A stretch of DNA of 64,000 nt, taken from Aspidapion aeneum. Its lineage: Eukaryota; Arthropoda; Insecta; Coleoptera; Brentidae. A program made the translations under genes and the position numbers. A model generated the notes under the pieces. That model ran no database searches. It was not told the DNA's origin and saw nothing but the letters and a program-made list of their open reading frames with translations. The stretch covers positions 1,240,001-1,304,000 of the forward strand of contig OY755047.1 in assembly GCA_963576565.1 (NCBI GenBank), given 5' to 3'. The stretch's first letter is position 1, and every line of letters starts with the position of its first letter. Of this stretch, positions 44,801 to 56,856 are shown piece by piece.

Positions 44801-46990
44801 CATGGACAGAACAACAGCGTCTCTAGCCATTGGTGCGCGGGTTAGGAAGGAAAAAAATAATTGCTTGTCAATTTTACACAAAGAAATATAAAATAATATT
44901 AATACATATCATTTATTTAAATATTTTAAAAGATAACCTGTGATTGGTTATTTGAAACAGTTTAAGGCGTTCTAGACCCGAACGGAGAACTGAACACACA
45001 AAAGGGCGGAACAAGCCGTAAAGCAAACTTTGTGATTGGTCAGCAATCCGCTTATAACCTTGTTTACACCCAAAAGTCAGCTTTAATTAAAAAAAAAGTT
45101 CTTCAGGCGATTTTTTTTGTTTTTTAGTATGCCATATTTACTATTTACAAATTAGTTTTAAATGTATCTACTATCTATCTAGTATGTTATTTTTATTCTT
45201 CTATAGTCAGTTAATGCCAACTAATTTATTTTAAAATTAAAAAAAAATCACCGAGTTGCAGTATTGTGGCGTTATACATATACTAAAAAACCACTGAGTG
45301 AGTTGAGATTCCAAAAAACGTCATTTAGCTATTTTTAGTATAGGGAAACCCATAAGACCAAAATGGCAAAACTTTGAAAATTCATATTTTACAAACTATA
45401 CAGTTTATCAAAAAAAGCACCGAGTTGCAGTATTGTGGCGTCATACAGATACGAACAAACCACTGAGTGAGTTAAGATTCCAAAAAACGTCATTCAGCGA
45501 TTTTTAGTATAGGGAAACCCATAAGACCAAAATGGCAAAACTTTTGAAAATTCATATTTTACAAACTATACAGTTTATCAAAAAAAGCACCGAGTTGCAG
45601 AATTGTGGCGTCATACAGATACGAAAAAAGCACTGAGTGAGTTGAGATTCCAAAAAACGTCATTTAGCGATTTTTAGTATAGGGAAACCCATAAGACCAA
45701 AATGGCAAAACTTTGAAAATTCATATTTTACAAACTATACAGTTTATCAAAAAAAGCACCGAGTTGCAGTATTGTGGCGTCATACAGATACGAAAAAACC
45801 ACTGAGTGAGTTGAGATTCCAAAAAACGTCATTTAGCGATTTTTAGTATAGGGAAACCCATAAGACCAAAATGGCAAAACTTTGAAAATTCATATTTTAC
45901 AAACTATACAGTTTATCAAAAAAAGCACCGAGTTGCAGTATTGTGGCGTCATACAGATACGAAAAAACCACTGAGTGAGTTGAGATTCTAAAAAACGTCA
46001 TTTAGCGATTTTTAGTATAGGGAAACCCATAAGACCAAAATGGCAAAACTTTGAAAATTCATATTTTACAAACTATACAGTTTATCAAAAAAAGCACCGA
46101 GTTGCAGCATTGTGGCGTCATACAGATACGAAAAAACCACTGAGTGAGTTGAGATTCTAAAAAACGTCATTTAGCGATTTTTAGTATAGGGAAACCCATA
46201 AGACCAAAATGGCAAAACTTTGAAAATTCATATTTTACAAACTATACAGTTTATCAAAAAAAGCACCAAGTTGCAGTATTGTGGCGTCATACAGATATAC
46301 GAAAAAACCACTGAGTGAGTTGAGATTCCAAAAAACGTCATTTAGCGATTTTTAGTATAGGGAAACCCATAAGACCAAAATGGCAAAACTTTGAAAATTC
46401 ATATTTTACAAACTATACAGTTTATCAAAAAAAGCACCGAGTTGCAGTATTGTGGCGTCATACAGATTCGAAAAAACCACTGAGTGAGTTGAGATTCCAA
46501 AAAACGTCATTTAGCGATTTTTAGTATAGGGAAACCCATAAGACCAAAATGGCAAAACTTTGAAAATTCATATTTTATAAACTATACAGTTTATAAAATT
46601 CATATTTTATAAACTATACAGTTTATCAAAAAAAGCACCGAGTTGCAGTATTGTGGCGTCATACAGATACGAAACACCACTGAAGATTTTTTTAGACAAG
46701 GAAAAATAAAATAAATCAACATTCATTCAAATGATCTCAGCCTGTGATTGGTTATTTGAAACAGTTTAAGGCATTCTAGACCCGAACGGAGAACTGAACG
46801 TGCAAAAGGGCGGACCAGGGCGCAAAGTAAACGTGTGATTGGTCAGCAGTTAGCTAATAACCTTGTTTACACCCAAAAGTCAGTTATAATTTTACAAAAA
46901 ATTCAGACGATCTTTTTTTGTTTTTTAGTGTGTCATATTAAATATTTAGCCATTTATTTTACAGTAGGATTGTCGTTTAATAGTTGAAAA
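41900..46990 (+). repeat. Tandem array D, ~0.9-1.07 kb higher-order unit
   Basis: The landmark for the unit, AACRAATTATCACGAAAATTGG or a variant, recurs near 42078, 42999 and 44063. Each higher-order unit has two related blocks with ATTGGTTATTTGAAA, the 17-mer (near 42482, 42787, 43397, 43877, 44468, 44979, 46785), AAAGGGCGG, GTGATTGGTCAGCA and TTTACACC. Here the upstream ATTGG lies about 36 bases before the 17-mer, twice the distance in arrays A, B and E. A ~280-bp segment at 43510-43790 and 44590-44870 (ending GGTGCGCGGGTTAGGAAGG) is present in two units and largely absent at 42620, so it may be a separate insertion. Confidence 0.9.
45245..46684 (+). repeat. 170-bp satellite, about 8.5 copies, within array D
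   Basis: CACCRAGTTGCAG recurs about every 168-171 bases (near 45249, 45418, 45589, 45757, 45925, 46095, 46264, 46435, 46639). Copies are almost identical. The last is shortened and preceded by a small duplication at 46580-46622. The array sits between halves of an array-D unit: sequence before 45245 and after 46684 continues the normal order seen at 44335-44390, with about a dozen bases missing. Confidence 0.95.
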
Positions 46991-47172
46991 TTAGTTTCAG
47001 ATGTATCTACATGTAATTAACAAAACTATGGAACAGAGAGGATAGTGTTACGGACTGTTAAATTATACGTAGTTTAAAATGGGATAGTGGGCGGAATGCC
47101 TGCAATTATACAAACACTTTACTAGATAAGATAATTCCTTTGCAATTCTGAATTGCAGACTCACTAAACTAT
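46991..47172. other. Spacer
   Basis: Tail of the array-D unit passing into unrecognised sequence. Confidence 0.4.
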
Positions 47173-47173
47173 A

Positions 47174-47843
47174 AGGTGGACCAAAAAAACCGTATATTAT
47201 CTTTTCGGCTGTAGTGTTTTTGCTCCTTGTGCGATTTTTGTGATTTTGGTCTGTATCGGAAGCTGAGACTTGAGACTATACGACTTTTTTTTATTGATAT
47301 GTCCTTCTACAAGGTAAACATGTAGCTTTCTTTCCAATATTTAAAATGATGTTATTGGCGAATATAAACCTAAGGCAAGTGGGTTAAAAATATTCAAATT
47401 TTAAAGGCATGCGCCATCTTGGATTTTACTAAAACTACAAATTTAAGATACAGCCTATGTAACACAAGGCCTAAGCTTTTTGTACACTCCATTACAGTAG
47501 AAATGAAATAGTCTTTGATAAATCCACAGTAGAACAAAAACAACCGTTTGACCTACGTTTTACAAAGGGTTAAATCAGCACCTAATTAGTTAAGGTACAA
47601 CTTTATAAATTCTTAAGCAATTTTTTCAGCTGATACCTTTTTATGCACGACAAAGGCGTAGCTTTTTGGTCAATATTTAAAATCAAGTATAGTGGTGCAT
47701 AAAAACGTTTGGCGATGGGTGTGAAAAATGGACTAAAAAGTCGCATAGTCTCAAGTCGTAGCTTTCGACAGAAAATCACAAAAATCGAACAGAGTAAAAG
47801 AACCACAGCAGAAAAAAAAGTTAGGTTTTTTTTGGCCCACCCT
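47174..47843. mobile_element. MITE, ~670 bp
   Basis: The left end AGGTGGACCAAAAAAACC and the right end, reversed, AGGGTGGGCCAAAAAAAACC form imperfect inverted repeats. Inner pairs exist (GACTTGAGACTATACGACTT with AAGTCGCATAGTCTCAAGTC). TA lies next to the left end and near the right. No transposase. Confidence 0.7.
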
Positions 47844-47899
47844 ATATAACTATTTTTGACATTAAACACTATCTGTGGTTTGTAGTGTGTATAATTTTT

Positions 47900-49135
47900 T
47901 AATAAAATCTTTTCAGTACAATGTTTTATGACCTTGTACTGTATGAGTAGTTACGTCTATAGATATCGTATAAATTTTTTAAAAATTTAAATCAAGAAAA
48001 TTGATCTAAAACAAACCGAAACTGTGTATTTTAGAAAGAGATAACTGAAACTGCCTTTCGTTCACTCAAAAGCACTCGTTAGTATAACAAGCATTACATA
48101 ACATACACATAAGAGCGAATTAGGTCACTTTGGAGTGGGGGGTCCCACATCTATACTTATAACTACTAGCATATAGTACGGGGTCGAACCCTATTTGTCT
48201 CTCAAGTCGGTCTAGTGGTTTAAACGGGTAGAATTTATAAGGAGGTCGAAAATTTAGACTACGTACTTATCACATTTTTGACGTTTAATTTTTACCTTTC
48301 TTTATTATAGGGCTAGAATTTCTGCAAGATAAGAAATCCATAAATGAGATAAATAAATTGTCCAATTTGGCGAAAATAAATAAAAGAGAAAAAAGTTTTG
48401 ATTTCGTTTATTTGTAGATGACCCTGCACATAACTTGGAGAAGCAGACAAAAAAGAGCTATAGCTTTTTTATGACTTTGTCGACCCTTGAATTTTCTTTC
48501 TTCGAAAGTTTTATTTTTTTCGATATACACATGTGTATCAAAAGATATTAATGTAGCAAATAGGTTCTTTATTTTAGATAGAGATAACTGAAACGGCCTT
48601 TTCGTCACTCAAAAGCACTTGTTAGTATAACAAGCATTACATAACATACACATATGAGCAAATTAGGTCACTTTGGAGTGGGGGTCCCACATCTAACCTC
48701 ATAACTACTAGCATATTATAGAGGGTCCAACCCTATTTGTCTCTCAAGTCGGTTTAGTGGTTCAAGAGTTCTCGTAGGTCAGACAAACCAAACGGGTAGA
48801 ATTCTTAAGAAGGTCGAAAATAAGACTTATCACATTTTTGACGTTTAATTTTTACCTTTCTTTATCGAAGGGCTCGAATTTCTGCAAGATAAGAAATCCA
48901 TAAAAGAGATAAATAAATTGTCCAATTTGGCGAAAATAAATAAAAGAGAAAAAAGTTTTGATTTCGTTTATTTGTAGATGACCCCGCACATAACTTGGAG
49001 AAGCAGACAAAAAAGGGCTATAGCTTTTTTATGACTTTGTTGACTCTTGAGTTTTCTCTTTTTTCAACTGTTTTATTTTTTTCGATATACACATGTGTTC
49101 AATTGTGTATCAAAAGATATTGATGTAGCGAAGAA
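47900..49135 (+). repeat. Direct duplication, two copies of ~548 bp
   Basis: AAGCATTACATAACATACAC recurs near 48090 and 48638, and ATTTCGTTTATTTGTAGATG near 48401 and 48959. Copies are highly similar with small indels (48775-48800 is extra in the second). Confidence 0.88.
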
Positions 49136-49384
49136 AAGCAAACAGGATTTCCAGGGGGGAGGGGCCAAAGTGCCAAACATATTTTATTCGCGGTTTTCGA
49201 TAGATCCCAGGTGTGAAATTTTAGAGATTTAGGACGCCGCAGGCAAAATCTTTTTAAAAATTAAGTAGAATTTGTGACAAATTTTAAATAAGTGATGCTG
49301 CTAAACTAAAATACTCTGCCAATATATGGGCCCCTAAGCTCACACTAGGTACTATAGTTATAGTGTACGTGTGAGCTAATATAA

Positions 49385-49735
49385 CTAAAAACTGAAATAT
49401 ATTTTATTCAACTCCAGACTAAATTACCTTTTGTTTGATACCACACAAGCCATGTTTTGACTTAAACTCAAATTTTTGAAATCTACCCCCACCCTTAAAA
49501 AAAAAAAACTAAAATGTATTTTGTTAAACTCCGGACTCAATTACCTTTCGTTTGATATCACACACGGCATTTTTTCACTTAAACTCTAATTTTTAAAATA
49601 TACCCCCACCCTTTTTTTAAAATAAATTAAAATGTATTTTGTTTAACTGCAGACTCAATTACCTTTCGTTTGATATCACACACGCCATATTTTCACATAA
49701 ACTCTAATTTTGAAATCTACCCCCACCCTTTTATT
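49385..49735 (+). repeat. Three copies of a ~117-bp repeat
   Basis: Each copy includes CARACTCAATTACCTTTCGT or a close variant, GATAYCACACACGCCAT and ATCTACCCCCACCCTT; starts near 49390, 49510 and 49622. Confidence 0.85.
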
Positions 49736-49870
49736 TGGTTTCTGTTCGGTGGATTTTGGTCATTTTAAAATGGGACCATCTCGACCCAAAACCCAGCCTA
49801 GGTACCAAATTTCGTTAAAATCGGCCAAGCGGTTTTTGAGTTATGCGCGTTGGTCGTTACAGACAGACAT

Positions 49871-51012
<1,142 letters not shown>

Positions 51013-51279
51013 GGCGCAACAAAAAAGTTTCAAAATCATCTGAAACGCAAAGATATATAAAAATTAGGATCACCATAGCTCACACTACTATAGTATAGTA
51101 AGTATATGTGTGAGCTAAAATAAGTTATATGTCTCGGAGGGGGGGGAGAAGGTTCCCTCTGGCCCCCCTGGATCCGGCACTGCTAGCGAACAGAAATTAA
51201 AAAAATAAACGAAAAATTAATTAGAAAAATTTATATTAGCAAATTTTGTGGGATTATCATTAAAAACTGCTATAAATTC

Positions 51280-51727
51280 AAAAATGAAAAATGAAAAATG
51301 AAAAATGAAAAATGAAAAATGAAAAATGAAAAATGAAAAATGAAAAATGAAAAATGAAAAATGAAAAATGAAAAATGAAAAATGAAAAATGAAAAATGAA
51401 AAATGAAAAATGAAAAATGAAAAATGAAAAATGAAAAATGAAAAATGAAAAATGAAAAATGAAAAATGAAAAATGAAAAATGAAAAATGAAAAATGAAAA
51501 ATGAAAAATGAAAAATGAAAAATGAAAAATGAAAAATGAAAAATGAAAAATGAAAAATGAAAAATGAAAAATGAAAAATGAAAAATGAAAAATGAAAAAT
51601 GAAAAATGAAAAATCAAAAATCAAAAATCAAAAATCAAAAATCAAAAATCAAAAATCAAAAATCAAAAATCAAAAATCAAAAATCAAAAATCAAAAATCA
51701 AAAATCAAAAATCAAAAATCAAAAATC
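51280..51727 (+). repeat. Heptamer array with a single switch of unit
   Basis: About 48 units of GAAAAAT (51280-51614) are followed directly by about 16 units of CAAAAAT (51615-51727), without mixing. Minus-strand FIFHFSF frames are artefacts. Confidence 0.97.
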
Positions 51728-52159
51728 ACTTTTAGAATTTTTTTTAGGTACTTAGAACCTATATCAATTTAATGTCAACAAGATTGGTACAAATTCTTAT
51801 ATTATCTGAAAACTGGTATATATATTCACTCCGTTCATGAACTGCAAAAAATTAAGTAATTGAAATCGAGAAAATCAGGTTTTGGTTTAAGCAATTTTTA
51901 TAAAATGTCGTTGAAACTATTGAATAAGAATTCCACATTTATTTTAAATTTAACTGAAAATTACACTAATACATTTTATAGCTAGAATAGGTAGATTGTG
52001 TTCGCCTAATTAAATCAAAAACAGCTTATTTATCTCACGAAAATTACCCTAGTAGCTATCCAAAACAACCTTAAAGATTGTTATTGTTGATTGACATTAA
52101 TAATGAAAGTTTCCGACATTTTATAACCGTATTTGAGAAATATTTAAGTAATCTTATCC
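51728..52159. other. Intergenic DNA
   Basis: No gene or repeat recognised. Confidence 0.5.
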
Positions 52160-52445
52160 ATAATAATCTCTCTCTTCTCCCCTCCCTCCTTATTAGTAAT
52201 AGTTGTAGCTATACCTTTCACAAATATAGAGGGATTTCAAAAATTATTTCTGCACACGCTTTAAGACTTTTTTTCCAACATCACTTTACTAGTTTCCCCC
52301 TTCCTCTCCCTCTCTTCTCCCCACCCTCCTTATTAGTAATAGTTGTAGCTATACCTTTCACAAATTTAGAGCGATTTCAAAAATTCTTTCGGCACACGCT
52401 TTAAGCTTTTTTCGACACCATTTTACTAGTTCCCTCTTCCCTCTT
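52160..52445 (+). repeat. Two copies of a ~143-bp pyrimidine-rich repeat
   Basis: CCTTATTAGTAATAGTTGTA and GCTATACCTTTCACAAAT occur near 52187 and 52328, each followed by CACACGCTTTAAG. Confidence 0.85.
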
Positions 52446-52577
52446 TCCTCTACCACCTTCACTCAATGGAATTTACACGTACTTTTTGGGTAAAGCTAAA
52501 TGAATTGTAAATGCATAGTGCTTTTTATAAGGATGAATAAGAATTAAACCTAAAAGTTGGAAATAAAAAAAAAAATT

Positions 52578-52812
52578 AAATAAAAAAAACATCCAACTGC
52601 TAAATTTACTTGTAACTACTAGTCGCAGTTGGGTACAAAATTACCCAATAACCTGATTCATAAAAATACAAAACTGTATAATTTCGTAAGTGCGCTTTGG
52701 ATCAAAACTAAAAGTTGAAGCATGTCGTACATTATAGGTATACCTATCAATTTTGTACCCAATTGCGACTAGTGGTTACAAGTAAATTTAGCAGTTGGGT
52801 GTTTTTTTTATT
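52578..52812. mobile_element. Uninterrupted MITE of the CCCAACTGC family
   Basis: Inverted repeats of about 55 bases start AATAAAAAAAACATCCAACT and end AGTTGGGTGTTTTTTTTATT. It contains the single TA that is duplicated around the insertion at 26210-27481 and so serves as the empty site for that element. Confidence 0.88.
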
Positions 52813-53453
52813 TAAAAACTATTTTATTTCGTTTTACTTTTCTATGAATTATTTTTTAATAAATTTAGTTTTGTACAAATATTGTTTTTGTTAATTTCGA
52901 TTTTTACGAATTGTGTTTTCTAGGTTTTAATAGCCCATCGCACCGACTTTTTTTTTCGTTACTTAGCCCTAAAGTGTTCCTTATTACGTCATATTATGAT
53001 TATATTAAATTAAAAAACGCTTTAAGCTAGGGAACTGAAAAAAAGTCGGTGAGATGGACCCTAAATTTCTTTAAAAAACTTTTCTACAAATTATTTTTTT
53101 TACATTTTGAGGGGGGAAACTCTGTCTCTATTGCTGTGCGGGCTAGGAAAAATTTGAAAGCCTCCTTTCCATAAAGTTTGAACCCTCTTCCTGTATAGTA
53201 ATAATGATAATAATACCTAACAAGACCCTTGTGTATTGTATAAAACTCCATCAATCACCCACGTTTCTTCAGGCTCTTAAAAGTGTATACAATATAAAAA
53301 GATGTTTGTTAAGACATATTATATAATATATCATCGTTATAAAACTGTTTTCATGTTAAACACCCCTTAAGGAAAAAATGACATCAATCTAAAAAGAAAA
53401 AAGAAATTTGGTGACAGGAATCAAGCACTTAATTAATAAGTAACAAGCGCGGA
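52813..53453. other. Intergenic DNA
   Basis: No gene. A partial match to the dispersed CTAGCCCGCACAGCAAT repeat is at 53130-53150. Confidence 0.5.
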
Positions 53454-53626
53454 TCTGGTGTAAAATCTGGGGGGGGGACGAAAAAAATATTTGTAATATA
53501 ATTTTTTTTCTAGGTGGGGGAAAAAGGGGGTACTTCTCCTGTTTTCCCTTTAATTGTTAGCAAAAAGTGCATATTTTTTTGTAGGGGGTAATTACCACGT
53601 TACCCCCCCCTTTAAATCCGCGCTTG
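53454..53626. mobile_element. Small hAT-like MITE, 173 bp
   Basis: Ends CAAGCGCGGATCTGG and AAATCCGCGCTTG are inverted. Flanks ATAAGTAA and CAAAGTAA agree at 6 of 8 bases. It adjoins the LINE-B fragment that follows. Confidence 0.65.
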
Positions 53627-53631
53627 CAAAG

Positions 53632-54490
53632 TAAGTGGGTCTCGTGCAGGCAAATCTTGTAGTGATAATTTTTTTTGTCTTAAACAACTAATTAAGAAAA
53701 GAAATATAGAGACTTATGGTACTTTTGTAGACCTACAAAAAGCATATGATACTGTTTCAGTAGAAAAGTTATGGACAGTGTTAGAGCAAACTAATATCAA
53801 TCATACATATTTAAAGGCGATAAAAAAACTATACAAAGGTCAAAATCTAAAATTAAAATTGGAAATCGACTTTCAAAAGAATTCCTGGTAACGAAAGGCT
53901 GAAGACAGGGATGTTGTATCTCTCCAACTCTTTTTAAAATATATATAAATTGCAGTAGCTCTAAAAAAGTGGAAACGTAAAGTACACGACATGGGAATAC
54001 AACTTAACGACCGATTTACCATATACACACTACATTTTGCTGACGACAAAGTAATTTTAGCTAATAATAAAGAAGGCATGAAGTATATGATAAGAAAGTT
54101 AAGGGAAGAATACCAAAAGTGGGGGTTAACAGTAAACTTGGACAAGACACTGTACTTATATGTTTGAAACGAATCAAGTGAGTTGGAACTAGACGATGGA
54201 CAAACAATATTTCCATGAGTAAGTATACTTGGGTGTCACATTTGATAAGACCGGAAAAGACTGTGAAGTACTAGAAACGAGAATTATAAAAGCAAAAAAA
54301 GTTATTCGAACAGTATTTTATAAAGCAGAGGGATAAAAAAGAACGTAAAATTAAAACATATATGAAACAATGGTGAAAAGCACGCTGTTGTGGAATAGAG
54401 ACTTATCACGTAACAGAAAAATACAAAACAAAAATGGAATGTGTCGAAGTGGATGCAATAAGAAGATCAATGAGAATATCTAGAACAGAT
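53632..54490 (+). pseudogene. LINE-B remnant, fingers to thumb
   Basis: Starts at the GSRAGKSCSDN segment, continues through TFVDLQKAYDTVSVEKLW (motif A) and LHFADDKVILANNKEGMKYM (motif C, both aspartates kept), then the thumb region to MRISRTD. Stops and frameshifts occur, e.g. after TKG and within the LDKTLYLYV region. The C-terminus is missing. Confidence 0.85.
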
Positions 54491-54499
54491 CTGAACAAT

Positions 54500-54563
54500 T
54501 TTTTGTTCGTCGAAACAATACCTTCTCTAGCTATTGCTGTGCGAGCTAGGAAGGTAATAAATT
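54500..54563 (-). repeat. Copy of the dispersed CCTTCCTAGC repeat
   Basis: The reverse complement reads CCTTCCTAGCTCGCACAGC, then AATAGCTAGAGAAGGTATTG and TTTCGACGAACAAAAAATTG, like 12503 and 16402. Confidence 0.7.
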
Positions 54564-55004
54564 AATCAGAATTAATTAATACCTATTTCTCCTAAAATTT
54601 CCGCTTAATTCTGCTTAAGGCTCAATTTTTTGCTTAAATCTTGAATAAATTTAGAAATAAATCCTGAAAACGTGATGATAATCTTTCCATTAAGTTTTTT
54701 ACCCCTTCAGGTATATTTATTTAACTTAAACCCTTGTTTTTTCGACGCCACAGTACAAAAACCTTCTAAAAACAATTACATTACACTCTTAATGCAAACC
54801 CAGGTGCTCTAGCAACAAGAATAATTATATACAACTGCAACAGCCAATGAAAAAAGCACAACTTTTATTAGTTCCGCCTTTTACTCGTTCAGTCCTCCGT
54901 GCGAGGTAGAAGTACCACACACAAGCGGATATTTTAGAAAGGTTGGCCAAAAAAACATATTAGCATTGAATATATAATATTATATAGTCGTTGATACCAC
55001 CAAG
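54564..55004. other. Intergenic DNA with one 17-mer box
   Basis: No gene. The box at 54887-54903 is listed separately. Confidence 0.5.
54887..54903 (-). promoter_or_regulatory. Isolated 17-mer box
   Basis: On the minus strand, CGCACGGAGGACTGAAC is followed by 7 bases and AGGCGGAAC, then about 35 bases further on by ATTGG. Function unknown. Confidence 0.5.
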
Positions 55005-55165
55005 TCAATCTGCATAAGAAGAGGTGTCAGAAAGCGTAACACAATACCCTTTAAATTATTTAACGAGGCCCTAGATGTTTTAAAAAATTTAGATTGGGTA
55101 GAAGTGGGCATCAAAGTAAGCGGACAATATTCGAACCACCTAAGAAATGCTGACGGAAACTAGCG
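55005..55165 (+). pseudogene. LINE-C fragment, palm region
   Basis: IRRGVRKRNTIPFKLFNEAL and NLDWVEVGIKVSGQYSNHL match LINE-C at 33405-34220, with a frameshift between them; the catalytic motif has become NAD followed by a break. Confidence 0.75.
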
Positions 55166-55948
55166 AAAGATCTATAGTATATTATATCCAAGAACGCATC
55201 CAGAGGGGGGCCTCGGGGTCCGGGCCCCCTCAAGCCTAAGATTTTTATAAATTTTTTCCTGACACATATTTTTTGAATAAAAACAAAAAAGAGCATGGAA
55301 TTACATCATTAGGTGCTCCTATCCTACCTAGCTCTCTAAATCTAAATAAATTAAAATGGAAAATTTACGCTTCCCTTAGTCCCAGAATTTTGGAGAGAAC
55401 TCTATATTTACTTTATCTAAGATCACAAACTTTCGATTAATATTCATATTTATCTATTAGGCTGCCGATGCTATCAAATATCAAGTAGAACTGTACTTTT
55501 GTTTGTAGTTTAATCTCCATCTCGAAAATTAACATTTTCGTTGCATATTATGCATAATTCGTGATATTAAGACCTCATTTCAACTAGACAAACTATAGCT
55601 TTTTATGCAAAACATTTATGATTCTTTCTATTTAGCTTTTGAGTTATTAAAGTCCAATGATATAAAATCATGGATCATAAAGTACACACCCTGTATATTT
55701 AGAAACTTCGCACTAACTTACACATACTCAATAAACTTCAAAAGAAAACAGTTTATTGTTTCTTCACGGAATGGTTGCACTCTTTTTTTTTAAATAAAAC
55801 TGAAATAATTTTAAAGCGCTTGTATAAAAGTTTTGACCAGATTTACAACAAAATATACCTGTGTGCGCTCTAGACAAAAGTGGCAACTATACGCACCTCA
55901 AAGAACCAATGAGAAGTGCTTAAGGTCTTTTGGTCCCGCCTCACAGGC
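55166..55948. other. Intergenic DNA
   Basis: No gene. The GC-rich patch 55203-55240 resembles the reverse complement of 24008-24045. Confidence 0.5.
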
Positions 55949-55965
55949 GTTCAGTCCTCCGTTGG
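55949..55965 (-). promoter_or_regulatory. Isolated 17-mer box
   Basis: On the minus strand, CCAACGGAGGACTGAAC is followed by 7 bases and AGGCGGGACC, then ATTGG about 40 bases downstream; preceded by AGGCACTCAC, as at 38262 and in array E. Function unknown. Confidence 0.5.
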
Positions 55966-55989
55966 GTGAGTGCCTGTAAGAAAATGTAA

Positions 55990-56380
55990 AATTTTATCTG
56001 CTTGACTTCAGTCAAATATTGAGGCCGCAGACCAAGCAGCGAGGGAAACGGCATCTGCCGAATTTTACGGGCTCGAACAAGCCCATACAATGCTACTAAA
56101 TTAACCATATTGAAATGGATGGAAAACAGCTTCCAACAATACTGGATAAATATACCAGAACTCTAAAGAGTTCATAAAAGGACCTTGTCAAAAGAGAGCC
56201 AGAAATATCATTGGACATACCAGACAGGAGATCCTTATAGTGACTGGACTTTTTACGGGTCACTGTCGACTAAGAGTAGCCATGACAGAATAGAAATATC
56301 AGAAGAGACCGAATGTAGACTCTGTATGGAGGATGACGAAATAGTTAGACATGTGTTTGAAACTCGTAGACAATGATTGT
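55990..56380 (+). pseudogene. LINE-D-like RNase H C-terminal remnant
   Basis: Degenerate frames give EADQAARETAS (end of an RNase H domain) and LFTGHCRLRVAMTE, CRLCMEDDEIVRHV, the segment with paired cysteines and His seen intact at 33780-33920. Several stops. Confidence 0.7.
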
Positions 56381-56855
56381 GTAGAAATAAAATTTCGGAC
56401 TTCCATTGTCTTTATTTATTTTAAAACACGACGTTTCGGTTAGTAAGTATCTCTAACCGTTATCAAGTGTAATCAAGTAGTGGTCGCAGTGGAAGGGCTG
56501 CAAGGCCCACTCACATATGATTCATCATCATCTTAAGTCAAAATATCAATGTACATTTAGTAATTTATTCCCTGTGTATACCGTTTCAATACCTTGTTCA
56601 TTTTTCGGTAAATTAAAACAAAACAAAACCATGGCCATGCAGACAAAAGATTATTAGTCTTTGGAAAACCGTTATCAATGTATATTTAGTAATTTATTCC
56701 CTGTGTATACAGTTTCAATACCTTGTTCAATTTTCGGTAAATTAAGAGTATCCCTACAGGAAAGAAACACGAGCAATTTTGGTCTTTATCAAAATCTAAA
56801 AAAACCTTTTAAGATTTTAAATGGTTCGTTAACAGGATGTAAACTTTACCTAAAT
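56381..56855 (+). repeat. Interspersed repeat tail and a 126-bp direct duplication
   Basis: 56425-56475 (AAACACGACGTTTCGGTTAG, TCTCTAACCGTTATCAAGTG) is a repeat type I know from many insect genomes. ATTTAGTAATTTATTCCCTG occurs at 56557 and 56683, marking a short tandem duplication. Confidence 0.65.
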
Positions 56856-56856
56856 A

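Noticed and set aside
45245..46684. CRISPR-like array
   Set aside because: Units are full-length satellite copies with no variable spacers, in a eukaryotic context.
51217..51624. FIFHFSF repeat proteins on the minus strand
   Set aside because: By-product of the heptamer array, open in more than one frame.
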